DNA of 64,000 nucleotides, from assembly GCA_041397365.1 (NCBI GenBank), contig JAWKWT010000011.1:1-64000 (forward strand), in the 5' to 3' direction. A program made the position numbers and the translations under genes. Below, piece by piece: positions 1 to 10,106 of the stretch. The notes under the pieces are model-generated. The model was not told the DNA's origin. It searched no databases and saw only the letters and a program-made list of their open reading frames with translations. The stretch is from P52-10 sp041397365 (GTDB lineage: Bacteria > Pseudomonadota > Alphaproteobacteria > Rhizobiales > Xanthobacteraceae). Position 1 is the stretch's first letter, and every line of letters starts with the position of its first letter.

Positions 1-1278
1 TTCACGCTCGAAGCCGCGCTCCGTCGGATCGTAATAAGTCTGCCGCCCCATCGCTTCGGGGAAGTAATCCTGCCCTGAAAACCCGTCCGGCGTGTCGTGA
101 TCGTAGGCATAGCCGTCGCCATAGCCTTCGGCTTTCATCAGCTTGGTCGGCGAATTCAGAATATGCTTCGGCGGCAGCAGCGAGCCGTTATCCCTCGCCG
201 CGCGCTTCGCAGCCCCGAAGGCCTTATAAGCCGCGTTCGATTTCGGCGCGGTCGCAACATAAAGCACAGCCTGCGCGATGGCGAGTTCGCCTTCGGGCGA
301 TCCAAGAAAATCGTAAGCATCCTTGGCGGCGTTGGCGACGACCAGAGCCTGCGGATCGGCGAGGCCGATATCCTCGACCGCCATACGCACGATCCGCCGC
401 GCCAGGAACAGCGGGTCCTCGCCGGCGTCGAGCATGCGCGCGAGATAATACAGCGCGGCATCGGGATCGGAGCCGCGCACGGATTTATGCAGCGCCGAAA
501 TCAAGTTGTAATGGCCGTCGGCCTTCTTGTCGTAGATCGGCGCGCGCCGTTGCAGCACGCCCTGCAATTGCTCGGCGGTGAAGACCTCGCCCTCGCGCGC
601 GGCGCGCCAGACTTCCTCCACCAGCGTCAGCGCCGCCCGACCGTCGCCGTCGGCCATTCGCGCCAGCGAAGCGCGCGCTTCGGCGTCGAGAGGCAGCTTG
701 CGCCCCTCCTCGGCTTCGGCGCGGGCGAACAGCCGCTCCACCGCCTCCGCATCCAGCGACTGGAACACCAGCACGCGCGCCCGCGACAGCAACGCCGCGT
801 TCAGTTCGAACGATGGATTCTCGGTGGTCGCGCCGACCAGCACCACCGTTCCGTCTTCCATCACCGGCAGAAACGAATCCTGCTGCGCGCGGTTGAAGCG
901 ATGCACCTCGTCGACAAACAGAAGCGTCCCCTTGCCCATCTCGCGCCGCGCGCGCGCCGCGTCGAAAACCTTCTTCAGATCGGCGACGCCGGAGAAGACC
1001 GCCGATATCTGCTCGAACGCCAGATCGGTCGCGTCCGCAAGCAGCCGCGCCACCGTGGTCTTGCCGGTGCCCGGCGGTCCCCAGAACACCAGCGAGCCCA
1101 GCGTGCGCGTCTCCAGCATGCGCGTGAGCGCGCCGTCGGGACCGAGGATGCGCTCCTGGCCGACGACATCGGCCAATGTGCGCGGCCGCATCCGGTCCGC
1201 GAGCGGCCGCGGCGCGTCGTGCTCAAGACCGGCCGCGGAAAAAAGCGAGCGGCTCTCCTGGTTCGATCGCTTCGTCAT
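1..1278 (-). CDS. rarA: RarA/MgsA replication-associated AAA+ ATPase, C-terminus cut by window edge
   Basis: The frame is open from an ATG at 1278 to base 1 (426 codons); relatives end roughly 15 residues further on, so only the extreme C-terminus is missing. RarA is a cytoplasmic ATPase that acts with SSB and polymerase at stalled replication forks. Visible are Walker A GPPGTGK at residues 67-73, Walker B DEVH at 123-126, a sensor-1 stretch GATTENPSF, and the C-terminal MgsA domain ending with YYDPTERG. The frame is uninterrupted, unlike the adjoining degP. It reads in the same direction as degP and may be its downstream partner. Confidence 0.95.
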   Translation of the reverse strand, partial: MTKRSNQESRSLFSAAGLEHDAPRPLADRMRPRTLADVVGQERILGPDGALTRMLETRTLGSLVFWGPPGTGKTTVARLLADATDLAFEQISAVFSGVADLKKVFDAARARREMGKGTLLFVDEVHRFNRAQQDSFLPVMEDGTVVLVGATTENPSFELNAALLSRARVLVFQSLDAEAVERLFARAEAEEGRKLPLDAEARASLARMADGDGRAALTLVEEVWRAAREGEVFTAEQLQGVLQRRAPIYDKKADGHYNLISALHKSVRGSDPDAALYYLARMLDAGEDPLFLARRIVRMAVEDIGLADPQALVVANAAKDAYDFLGSPEGELAIAQAVLYVATAPKSNAAYKAFGAAKRAARDNGSLLPPKHILNSPTKLMKAEGYGDGYAYDHDTPDGFSGQDYFPEAMGRQTYYDPTERGFERE

Positions 1279-1380
1279 CAAAAATCCCGACGCCCGGCAC
1301 ATCGCGACCAGGCAAAGACGGCGTCCCGTCAGCGCGTCATCCGTTCAGGGCGGATTAGTTTAACCCCTGATATTCTTGCC

Positions 1381-1429
1381 TGAGCATAATCGTTCCCGAA
1401 AACCGGTTCCCACTTTTCGGGATCAGGCT

Positions 1430-1431
<2 letters not shown>
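1381..1431. repeat. short intergenic palindromic repeat (copy 1)
   Basis: GAGCAT...TTCCCGAAAACC / CACTTTTCGGGATC...GCTC forms an imperfect inverted repeat directly after the degP stop. A diverged copy lies at 5112-5166. From general knowledge, repeats of this form are scattered through intergenic DNA of Bradyrhizobium and Rhodopseudomonas. Its role is not known to me. Here it could act as a transcript-end hairpin between degP and rarA. Confidence 0.6.
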
Positions 1432-2822
<1,391 letters not shown>

Positions 2823-2961
2823 GGCGAACGGTCTCCGGGAAGCGGCTGCGGCGAGCCGCGATCCTGGCTCAGATATAGCGGCGCATGACCCTATTTGAAG
2901 GCGGGATCGGCCGCGAAACCCACGCCTATTCACTCGGCAACGGCCGCGATCAGAGCGGCAA

Positions 2962-2988
2962 AACAAAAAAGGCGGCTCGACAGCCGCT
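2962..2988 (-). terminator. Rho-independent terminator after rplQ
   Basis: On the minus strand GCGGCT-GTCG-AGCCGC is a perfect 6-bp stem with a 4-base loop, followed directly by a T-rich run. It lies 27 bases past the rplQ stop and closes the long ribosomal transcript before degP. Confidence 0.8.
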
Positions 2989-3014
2989 CGCAAACCCTGG
3001 TTGGGTGCGGCCGA

Positions 3015-3422
3015 TCAGGCCGCGTCAGCGTCCGCGGTCTGCACCGAATCCTGCCCTGGCGTCCTCGTCGCGATCGACGAACTCGATCACGCCATCGGCG
3101 CGCTGTCGCCGTAGCGGAAACCGGCCTTGATGATGCGGGTGTAGCTGCCCTGACGGTCCTTGTAGCGCGGAGTCAGCACGTCGAAGAGCTTCGACCTGAT
3201 CGTGGTCGCGCAACTCGGAAATCGGCCTGACGGCGCAGCGAAAGGCCGTTCTTCTTGCCGAGCGTCACCAGCTTCCTCGACGATCGGGCGAGCTCCTTCG
3301 CCTTCGGCAGCGTCGTGACGATCTGCTCATGCTTGATGAGCGAAGCCGACATGTTGGCGAACATCGCCTTGCGATGCTCGGCGGTGCGGTTGAGCTTGCG
3401 GTGAACTTTTCCCGTGACGCAT
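3015..3422 (-). CDS. rplQ: 50S ribosomal protein bL17, frame-broken
   Basis: The start MRHGK at 3422 and the stop TGA at 3015 give 408 bases, close to the usual 136-139 codons. Readable blocks are HRKLNRTAEHRKAMFANM, LVTLGKK and VIEFVDRDEDA, which are L17 signatures. Comparison of reading frames shows an extra A in the AAAA run just after the start, a lost G and a gained G around the ELRPIVEKL motif, an extra C in QAISEL, and a missing pair in the VEKL codons. All are 1-2 base changes. L17 sits at the peptide exit side of the large subunit. It is the last gene of the alpha segment, downstream of rpoA. Confidence 0.88.
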
Positions 3423-3492
3423 TTCTCTATCCTCAATCTCTCGACCGACCGCGGTCGGACCTGTTCAGGTGGGCTGCCTGCGTTCGCCCATA

Positions 3493-3546
3493 TTGGCGAG
3501 TGGTGAATTGGCGAATAGAGTTCATTATTCGCCACTCCCTATTCGC
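3493..3546. repeat. GAATAG-type intergenic hairpin, copy A (rplQ-rpoA gap)
   Basis: GGCGAGTGGTGAATTGGCGA..AATAG on the left faces ATTATTCGCCACTCCCTATT..CGC on the right, an imperfect inverted repeat built of GCGAATAG and GGCGAGT units. Four relatives sit in other long gaps of the ribosomal and rpo clusters (5164, 18088, 34214, 42514). Transcribed, each would fold into a long hairpin. Confidence 0.7.
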
Positions 3547-3550
3547 TTCC

Positions 3551-4580
3551 TCAGTAGTGATCTTCAAACCGCTTGGCGAGTTCGTCGATGTTCTCCTGGC
3601 GGCCAGCCCGGCACTTCCATGCCGAGATGCAGGCCCATCTGCGCCAACACTTCCTTGATCTCGTTCAGCGACTTGCGGCCGAAATTCGGGGTGCGGAGCA
3701 TTTCCGCTTCCGACTTCTGCACGAGGTCGCCGATATAGACGATGTTGTCGTTCTTCAGGCAGTTGGCCGAGCGAACCGACAGTTCGAGTTCGTCCACCTC
3801 TTGAGGAAGGCCGGGTTGAAGGCGAGATCCGGAATGATCTCCCGCGCGACTTCCTTGCGCGGCCTCTGAAGTTCACGAGCGATGACGTTCAGCTGGTCCT
3901 GCAAGATGCGCGCGGCGCTTTGCTGCGCCTTCCGGCGTGACCGCACCGTTGGTTTCGACCGTAAGCGTCAGCTTGTCGTAATCGAGATCTGGCCTTCGCG
4001 CGTATTTTCAACGCGATACGAGACCTTCTTTGACCGGCGAATAGAGGCTGTCGACCGGGATCAGTCGATCGGCGCATCCTGGGGCGGTTGCGCTGGCGGC
4101 AACACAGCTTTGCTGCGGGCGACGGTGAACTCCATGCGGATCTCCGCGCCCTCGTCCAGCGCAGATCTGCAATCCTCGATTGAGAATGACGACATCGCTG
4201 ACGGTCTGGATGTCGCCGGCGGTGACGACGCCGGGACCCTGCTTCTTCACGACCATCCGCTTCGGGGCCTTCGCCCTGCATCTTGATCGAGATGTCCCGA
4301 TGTTCAGCAATGATCGGTCACGTCCTCGCGACGCCGGCGATCGAGAATTGTGCAGCACGCCATCGATGTGAACTGACTGTACCCCGCTGCGCCTTGCAGC
4401 GACGACAGAAGGACGCGGCGCAGCGCGTTGCCGAAGCGTCTGGCCGAAGCGCTCAAGCGGTTCAAGTACTCCGGCATGGCTGCGACGCGCGACGGATCGT
4501 TGCCGGCTGTCACCTGAAGCTTGTTCGGACGGATCAGCCTTTGCCAGTTTTTCTCTGGGATCGTCACTCTGTTCACCCAT
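3551..4580 (-). CDS. rpoA: RNA polymerase alpha subunit, frame-broken
   Basis: The span from ATG at 4580 (MGE..VTI..KNWQ) to TGA at 3551 is 1030 bases, matching the usual 339-343 codons. The N-terminal assembly domain shows LIRPNKLQVTAGNDPSR, NALRRVLLSSLQGA and MVVKKQGPGVVTAGDIQT. The C-terminal DNA/activator-binding domain shows ELSVRSANCLKNDNIVYIG and NFGRKSLNEIKEVLAQ, ending ..RFEDHY. Many 1-base shifts move it among frames, starting near codon 4. Alpha nucleates core polymerase assembly, so such a gene must be intact in the living cell. It lies between rpsK and rplQ as in other alphaproteobacteria. Confidence 0.9.
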
Positions 4581-4650
4581 CACGTTGAGGCCGCGGACAA
4601 GCCCGCGCAATATGCAGAATTCGCGGGCGCGAAATGCCCGCGAGGAAAAA

Positions 4651-5049
4651 TCAGACGCGCGCCGGCGCTTGCGCGACATCGGCATCCGTTCAGTGGGATC
4701 GGTGTCACGTCGGTGATCGACGTCACCGTGAAACCCGCCGCCTGCAAGGCGCGCAGCGCCGATTTGCGGCCAGAACTCCGGACCCGCAAACCTCGACTTC
4801 GAGGGTGTGCATGCCGTGTTCCTGCGCCTTCTTCGAAACGTCTTCCGCCGCCACCTGAGCGGCATACGGCGTCGACTTGCGCGACCCTTGAAACCCATCG
4901 TGCCGGCCGCATCGACCAGGCAATGGTGTTGCCCTGCGCGTCGGTGATGGCGGATGGTCGTGCTGGCGAACGACGACCTCATGCGCAACGCCGGAAGCAA
5001 TGTTCTTGCGCTCACGGCGACGAACGCGCGCGACAGCCTCTTTAGCCAT
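4651..5049 (-). CDS. rpsK: 30S ribosomal protein uS11, frame-broken
   Basis: The start MAKEAVARVRRRERKNIASG at 5049 and the stop TGA at 4651 give 399 bases; S11 normally has 129-130 residues. Diagnostic blocks are STPYAAQVAAEDVSKKAQEH, SALRALQAAGF and the C-terminal CRPRKRRRV-like tail, spread over different frames. S11 forms part of the small-subunit platform near the mRNA exit site. It is placed between rpsM and rpoA, with only 70 bases before rpoA. Confidence 0.88.
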
Positions 5050-5111
5050 TTCAAAACCTTTCTTACGATCTCGACGCTGCCGTAATTCCAGCGGCTCCAC
5101 CCAGATCTCTT

Positions 5112-5166
5112 AAGCATGATATTTTCCCGGAAACTGTTTTCCACTCTTTTCGGATCATGCTTCGAG
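5112..5166. repeat. short intergenic palindromic repeat (copy 2)
   Basis: AAGCATGAT..TTTCCCGGAAAC facing CTTTTCGGATCATGCTT is an inverted repeat related to the copy at 1381-1431. It lies in the rpsM-rpsK gap next to a GAATAG-type hairpin. Confidence 0.6.
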
Positions 5167-5220
5167 CGAGTAGTGAATGATGAATAGCGAATAGAAAAAT
5201 CTCTTATTCGCTCTATTCGC
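5164..5220. repeat. GAATAG-type intergenic hairpin, copy B (rpsM-rpsK gap)
   Basis: GAATAGCGAATAG on the left pairs with CTTATTCGCTCTATTCGC on the right around an AAAAATC loop. It belongs to the same family as the copies at 3493, 18088, 34214 and 42514, and follows immediately on the palindrome at 5112. Confidence 0.7.
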
Positions 5221-5235
5221 AATTCCTCCGCCCGC

Positions 5236-5602
5236 TTACTTCTTCTTGCCGGTACTGCCTTCGCCGGCCCCTTGCGGGTGCGGGCGCTTGGTGGGGCGCT
5301 GGCCGCGCACCGGCAGGCCGCGACGGTGACGCAGGCCGCGATAGCAGCCGAGGTCCATCAGCCGCTTGATGCTGATGCCGACTTCGCGACGCAGACCGCC
5401 CTCGACGAGATAGTCACGATCGATCACTTCGCGGATCTGAAGCACTTCCTGGTCGGTCAGTTGCGAGACGCGGCGCATCGAGAGGGAATGTTCACCTTCG
5501 GGACGATCTCGGCCGCGTCTTCTGGCCGATGCCATGAATGTACTGGAGCGCGATCAGCACGCGCTTGTTGGTCGGAATGTTAACGCCGGCAATACGGGCC
5601 AC
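5236..5602 (-). CDS. rpsM: 30S ribosomal protein uS13, frame-broken
   Basis: The start is a GTG at 5602 (VARIAGVNIPT), the stop TAA at 5236; 367 bases fit the usual 122 residues. Blocks RVSQLTDQEVLQIREVIDRD, GISIKRLMDLGCYRGLRHRR and GLPVRGQRT..TGKKK are unmistakable, with frame changes in the first third and near QRTHTNARTRKG. S13 contacts the P-site tRNA and the large subunit in bridge B1. It is the first gene of the alpha segment and has its own candidate promoter about 140 bases upstream. Confidence 0.88.
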
Positions 5603-5742
5603 GGCCTTGTTTCTGCTGCCGGCAATCCGGCGATGTTTCTTTCGGTTTCAGCCGCCGTGTCACCAAACGCGAACACGACGCCTTCCCCTCGTTGACTTTG
5701 GGGCCCGGCATCGTCTGAAACAGTCCGACTGGATGTCCGGGT

Positions 5743-5771
5743 ATTAAAGGGATCCAGCGGCGTTTCGTCAA
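5743..5771 (-). promoter_or_regulatory. sigma-70-type promoter candidate for rpsM-rpsK-rpoA-rplQ
   Basis: On the minus strand TTGACG (5771-5766) is followed by exactly 17 bases and TTTAAT (5748-5743); each hexamer matches the consensus at five of six positions. Transcription would start near 5736 and leave a leader of about 130 bases before the rpsM GTG. The -35 box overlaps the inferred adk stop codon. Confidence 0.6.
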
Positions 5772-6742
5772 CCGATCCTGGCCTCGCTCGCGCATTGGTG
5801 ACCTTTTCGTGACTTTCTTCGCCGTATTCCGGGCTTTGGAACCAGTCCGGGAACCTGCGGAGGCCGTCTTCGCGGCCTTCTTGACCGACTTCTTGGCTGT
5901 TTTCTTGACTGTTTTCTTGGCGGCCTTAGCAACGGTTCCCTTGCGAGCCTTCACTGCCTTACGGCCAGCCTTGGCCGTCTTGGCTTTGGCCGCTTTAGCT
6001 GATTTTCCGGCCTTGGACGCCTTCCTGGCTGTCTTTTCAGACTTTTCACCGTCTTCGCCGCTTTGGCCTTGGCAACCTTGGCCTTACGCGGCGGCTTGGT
6101 GGCGGACGTCTTGCGCGCGACCTTCTTGCAGCGCCGGCGCGGAGCGATCTGGCGCGGGCTTGCGCTCCAGAATCCGGGCGATCTGCACCGTCATCCTCGT
6201 CGATCGAGGCCATGCCATCGACCGGCGCCAGCTCCCGCTTGTCGCTGTAATAATCCACCAGCGGCTCGGTCTGCGCAAATGATAGGCGTCCAGCCGCTTC
6301 GCCAAAGCTTCTGCATTGTCGTCGGCGCGAATCGTTTCGCCGCGCGCGGTCATTTCCGCGATCTGGTTTTCGACCCGCGGCAGCGCCGCCTCGTCGACCC
6401 GAAGCTGGATTACCGAATTGAGCTTCAGCCCCTTGTCCTTAAGCAGGCGATCCAGCGCCTCCGCCTGCGGTACGGTGCGCGGAAATCCATCGAGGATAAA
6501 ACCGTTGGCGGCATCGGGGCTGGCCGATCCGGTCCGAAATAATGCCGATGACGATATCGTCGTTGACGAGGGCCGCCATCGCCATGACGTCCTTGGCCTT
6601 CATACCGATCGGCGTTCCGGCGGCGACGGCGGCGCGCAGCATGTCGCCGGTAGAGAGCTGAACGATCCCGTATTTCTCAACGAGACGCTGAGCCTGGGTT
6701 CCCTTGCCTGCCCCCGGGTGGCCCGAGAAGAATCAGCCTCAT
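5768..6742 (-). CDS. adk: adenylate kinase with a long lysine/alanine-rich histone-like C-terminal tail, frame-broken
   Basis: The kinase (ATP + AMP = 2 ADP, cytoplasm) starts at ATG 6742, which overlaps the secY stop (ATGA). MRLILLGPPG.GKGTQ is the P-loop, interrupted by one extra G. FILDGFPRT, LNSVIQLRVDEAALPRVENQ and LVDYYSDK follow, the short-lid form of about 190 residues. The frame does not stop there. After ILERKPAPDRSAPALQ it continues for about 110 residues of K, A, R and T, with units such as AAKKTVKKTAKKSVKKAAKT, resembling histone H1 or AlgP tails. Two 1-base changes inside the tail (an extra G near 6128, one A lost near 6040) must be repaired to read it. The stop at 5768 is my best guess. 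Confidence 0.75.
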
Positions 6743-8060
6743 CTGCGACGGCCTTTCAGTTTCGAGCGCTTGATCAGACCTTCATACTGATGCAAGAGAT
6801 AGCCCTGCACCTGCGCCACAGTATCCATCGTGACACTGACGACAATCAAGAGCGAGGTTCCGCCGAAATAGAATGGGATCGGATGCATAGGAAATCAGGA
6901 TTTCCGGGATCAGACAGGACGAGCGCGATGTAGGCTGCGCCGACGACCGTGATGCGCGACAGTACATAGTCGATATTCCGCCGTCCGCTCGCCGGGGCGA
7001 ATGCCGGAATGAAGCCGCCATGCTTCTTCAGGTTGTCGGCCGTCTCGGTCGGGTTGAACACGATCGCCGTGTAGAAGAAACAGAAGAAGATAATCATGCT
7101 GATATACAGGATCAGGAACAGCGGACGGCCGTGGCCGAGCTGGGTCACCAGCCACTGAAACCACTCCGGCCCCTTGCCGGCGCGTTGAAGCTCGCGATCG
7201 TCGTCGGCAGCAGCAAGAGCGAGGACGCGAAGATCGGCGGAATGACGCCGGAGGTGGGTTGATTAGGGCAGATGCGAGGACTGGCCCTCGAACATCTTGT
7301 CGCCGACCTGGCGCTTCGGTACTGGATCAGCAGACGTCGCTGCGCGCGCTCCATGAAGACGATGAAGGCGATGACGACGATCGCCATCACGATCACCAGC
7401 AGGATCAGGCCGGTCGACAGCGCGCCCTGACGGCCGAGTTCGAGCGTGCGCCGGCGATGGCCGACGGCAGCTCCGCGACGATGCCCGCCAGATGATGAGC
7501 GAGATGCCATTACCGATGCCGCGCGCGGTGATCTGCTCGCCCAGCCACATCAGGAACATGGTGCCGCCCGTCAGCGTGATGACGGTGGAAATGCGGAAGA
7601 ACCAGCCGGGATCCGCGACCATTGCCGGAGCCTTCCAGCCCGATCGCGATCCCATACGCCTGGAACAGCGACAGCAGGACGGTCAGATAACGCGTGTACT
7701 GGTTGATGGTCTGGTGGCCGGCCTCGCCTTCCTCTTCAGCCTTCGAGCTGCGGCGAAACCGTGGTCAGTAGTTGAATGATGATCGACGCCGAAATATACG
7801 GCATGATGTAGCGCAAAAGATCGCATGCGGTTGATGCCGCCGCCGGCGAACATGTTGAACATGCTGAAATGCCGCCCGCCTGCGAGCGGAACACCTGGTC
7901 CCAGATGTTCGGGTCGATGCCCGGAAGCGGGAATATAGGTGCCGAGGCGATAGACCAGCAGCGCGCCGACTGTGAACCAAATCTGTTTTCAGCTCATCCG
8001 CCTTTGGCGAACGAGGAAAAATTGAGATTCGCTGCGAGTTGTTCTGGCCGCTGAAGCCAT
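6739..8060 (-). CDS. secY: Sec translocon channel subunit SecY, frame-broken
   Basis: The start MASAA at 8060 is followed within five codons by an extra A. The stop TGA at 6739 overlaps adk. The 1322 bases match a protein of about 440 residues with ten membrane helices. Readable segments include GLGTYIPLPGIDP-like sequence, PYISASIIIQ, GWFFRISTVITLTGGTMFLM, LITARGIGNGISLII, KLNTSGVIPPIFASSLLLLP, and the end HQYEGLIKRSKLKGRRR. SecY forms the inner-membrane protein-conducting channel with SecE (43.1 kb) and SecG. It lies between rplO and adk, the classical spc position. Confidence 0.9.
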
Positions 8061-8293
8061 CTTCGTTCCGGCTGTCCACCCGTCCGCCGCGCCGAATATA
8101 GGCACTGCTGAAGCATTCGCCTACACTGCCCGAGGCCGGCGACATTGCCGCCATCGGCAAGCCTTCCGGCGGACAGGGCTTCGAGAATGACCCAAAATTC
8201 CCGAAGACAGAAAATCACCTCATGGTGAGGATGGATATTTTCACGCAAGTCCGTCAGACGGCTCGGTAAAAACATCCGTCCTCTATGAGGCAA
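8061..8293 (-). other. rplO-secY gap with a weak terminator-like hairpin
   Basis: No gene is seen in these 233 bases. On the minus strand TCACC-ATGA-GGTGA (8228-8215) is a 5-bp stem followed by TTTT, which could attenuate transcription entering secY. The rest contains no convincing promoter that I could identify. Confidence 0.35.
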
Positions 8294-8775
8294 TCAGGCC
8301 GCCTCGCCTTTCAGTGCACCGAGCGCCAGGATCTTGACTGAGCCGCCGGCCTTCGACCGCCGCGATCGCGGCCTCGAAGCGCCATGCACCTCGAACGTGA
8401 CCTTGGCCTTGATCTCGCCGCGGCCGGGCAGCCGCACGCCGTCGCTGAGCGGCGCAGCGCGCCGGAGTTCACCAGCGTCTCCTGCATTGACAACGCTGCT
8501 GGCGTCGAGCTTGCCGGAATCGATGGCGTCCTGAACGCGATCGGTATCGATCCCGGCCAGGTCCAGCGCAAAGATGTTGTTGAAGCGCGCTTCGGCAAGC
8601 GGCGATGCAGCGGCATCTGGCCGCCTTCAAAGCCCTTGATGCGAACACCCGAGCGCGCGGTCTGGCCCTTGCCACCACGGCCGGACTGCTTGCCCTTGCC
8701 GGAGCCGATGCCGCGGCCGACGCGGATGCGCTTCTTGCGCGAGCCGGGATTGTCGGCGATTGCGGTGAGTTTCAT
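8294..8775 (-). CDS. rplO: 50S ribosomal protein uL15, frame-broken
   Basis: From ATG 8775 (MKLTAIADNPGSRKKRIRVG) to TGA 8294 is 482 bases, near the usual 161 codons. The N-terminal RGIGSGKGKQSGRGGKGQ and FEGGQMPLHRRLPKRG blocks are in one frame. The C-terminal KVTFEVHGAS and GGSVKILALGALKGEAA lie in others, with several 1-base changes between. L15 is an assembly protein that bridges 23S rRNA domains. It follows rpmD after 125 bases. Confidence 0.9.
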
Positions 8776-8900
8776 TGCTCTCGTCCTTCCTCTGTCCGTC
8801 GTCCCGAGATACGCCCCGCCCCTGCGGCGCGACCTCAAAGGGCGCGGGCTGGCGTCATCATCCGGGAGCGCCTGCGCGCCCCCTTAACGACGACGTCCGA

Positions 8901-9089
8901 TTACTTCCCGTCCACGATGCGGACGAGATGCTGAACCTTGGCGATCATGCCGCGAACCTCAGGCGTATCCTGAAGCTCGGCGACCCTGCCGATCTTGTTG
9001 AGTCTCAGGCCGACCAGCGTCTCGCGCTGCGAGTGATGGCGGCGGATCGCGCTGCCGGTCTGCTCGACCTTGATGGTTTTCGTGGCCAT
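8901..9089 (-). CDS. rpmD: 50S ribosomal protein uL30
   Basis: An intact 62-residue frame. TIKVEQTGSAIRRHHSQR and LVGLRLNKIGR are the ferredoxin-like L30 fold signatures, and the final MIAKVQHLVRIV is typical. L30 binds helix 38 of 23S rRNA. It sits between rpsE and rplO, 25 bases after the rpsE stop. Confidence 0.96.
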   Translation of the reverse strand: MATKTIKVEQTGSAIRRHHSQRETLVGLRLNKIGRVAELQDTPEVRGMIAKVQHLVRIVDGK

Positions 9090-9114
9090 GCTTCTCTACT
9101 CCAAACCGCGCCGC

Positions 9115-9696
9115 TTAGTCGGCAGCGGCTTCAGCGTCGCCGCCGACGCGGCGCGACTGCAATGTGGACACCTTGATGTTGCGGCGGGCCGCAACCGAAC
9201 GCGGCGAATCCTGATGCTTCAGCGCATCGAACGTCGCCCGCACCATGTTGTACGGATTCGACGAGCCGAGCGACTTCGCCACCACGTCCTGCATGCCGAG
9301 CGTCTCGAACACGGCGCGCATCGGACCGCCGGCGATGATGCCCGTGCCCGGAGGGGCCGCACGCAGAAACACCTTGCCGGCGCCATGACGGCCCGCAACG
9401 TCGTGATGCAGCGTCCGACCCTCGCGCAGCGGCACGCGGGTCAAATTGCGCTTGGCGGAATCGGTGGCCTTGCGAATGGCCTCCGGCACCTCGCGCGCCT
9501 TGCCATGACCGAAGCCGACGCGGCCCTTCTGGTCGCCGACGACGACGAGCGCGGCGAAGCCGAAGCGACGGCCGCCCTTCACAACCTTGGCGACGCGGTT
9601 GATGTGGACGAGCTTGTCGACGAACTCGCTATCGCGCTCCTCGCGATCCCGGTTCCGCTCGCGTCCGCCGCGTTCGCGATCTCTGTCACCTGCCAT
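9115..9696 (-). CDS. rpsE: 30S ribosomal protein uS5
   Basis: 193 residues, intact. A strongly charged N-terminal extension of about 22 residues (MAGDRDRERGGRERNRDREE) precedes the canonical FVDKLVHINRVAKVVKGGRR. The S5 double-stranded-RNA-binding domain and C-terminal domain follow, including GTGIIAGGPMRAVFE and SLGSSNPYNMVRATFDAL. S5 lines the mRNA entry channel and influences decoding fidelity. The extension is a common alphaproteobacterial feature. Spacing to rplR upstream is 46 bases. Confidence 0.97.
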   Translation of the reverse strand: MAGDRDRERGGRERNRDREERDSEFVDKLVHINRVAKVVKGGRRFGFAALVVVGDQKGRVGFGHGKAREVPEAIRKATDSAKRNLTRVPLREGRTLHHDVAGRHGAGKVFLRAAPPGTGIIAGGPMRAVFETLGMQDVVAKSLGSSNPYNMVRATFDALKHQDSPRSVAARRNIKVSTLQSRRVGGDAEAAAD

Positions 9697-9742
9697 GGTG
9701 TCAATCCTGTCCGGAGAGCCGCAGCTCTCAATCCTTCAAAAG

Positions 9743-10099
9743 TTAGAAACTCAATCCGCCTTCGCGCGCCGCATCCGCGAGCGCCTTGACGCGCCCGTGA
9801 TACAGATACTGGCCGCGATCGAAGATCACTTCCTTGACGCCGCCCTGCACCGCGCGCTCAGCAACCAGCTTGCCGACGGCGGCTGCCGCATCCTTGTCCG
9901 CGCCGGTTTTGGAGCGGAGATCCTTCTCCATCGACGAAGCCGCCGCCAGCGTCACGCCCTTCAGGTCATCGATCACCTGCGCATAGATATGCTTGGACGA
10001 CCGGAACACCGAAAGCCGCGGCCGCCCGTTCGCAGACCGCTTCACCTGAAGCCGCACGCGCGTCTTGCGCCGGGCGTTGGTCAATTTCTGTTTCGACAT
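9743..10099 (-). CDS. rplR: 50S ribosomal protein uL18
   Basis: 118 residues, intact, about two shorter than typical. RPRLSVFRSSKHIYAQVIDD is the L18 hallmark, and the end KALADAAREGGLSF is canonical. L18 delivers 5S rRNA to the large subunit. Its ribosome-binding site GAGGGTG contains the TGA stop of the small gene at 10107-10295, so the two are likely coupled in translation. Confidence 0.97.
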   Translation of the reverse strand: MSKQKLTNARRKTRVRLQVKRSANGRPRLSVFRSSKHIYAQVIDDLKGVTLAAASSMEKDLRSKTGADKDAAAAVGKLVAERAVQGGVKEVIFDRGQYLYHGRVKALADAAREGGLSF

Positions 10100-10106
10100 G
10101 ACACCC

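Noticed and set aside
5580..5767. Extension of the adk tail frame through the rpsM leader to 5580
   Set aside because: That part loses the lysine/alanine character, covers the promoter-like sequence and ends inside rpsM. A stop at 5768 in the neighbouring frame is more plausible.
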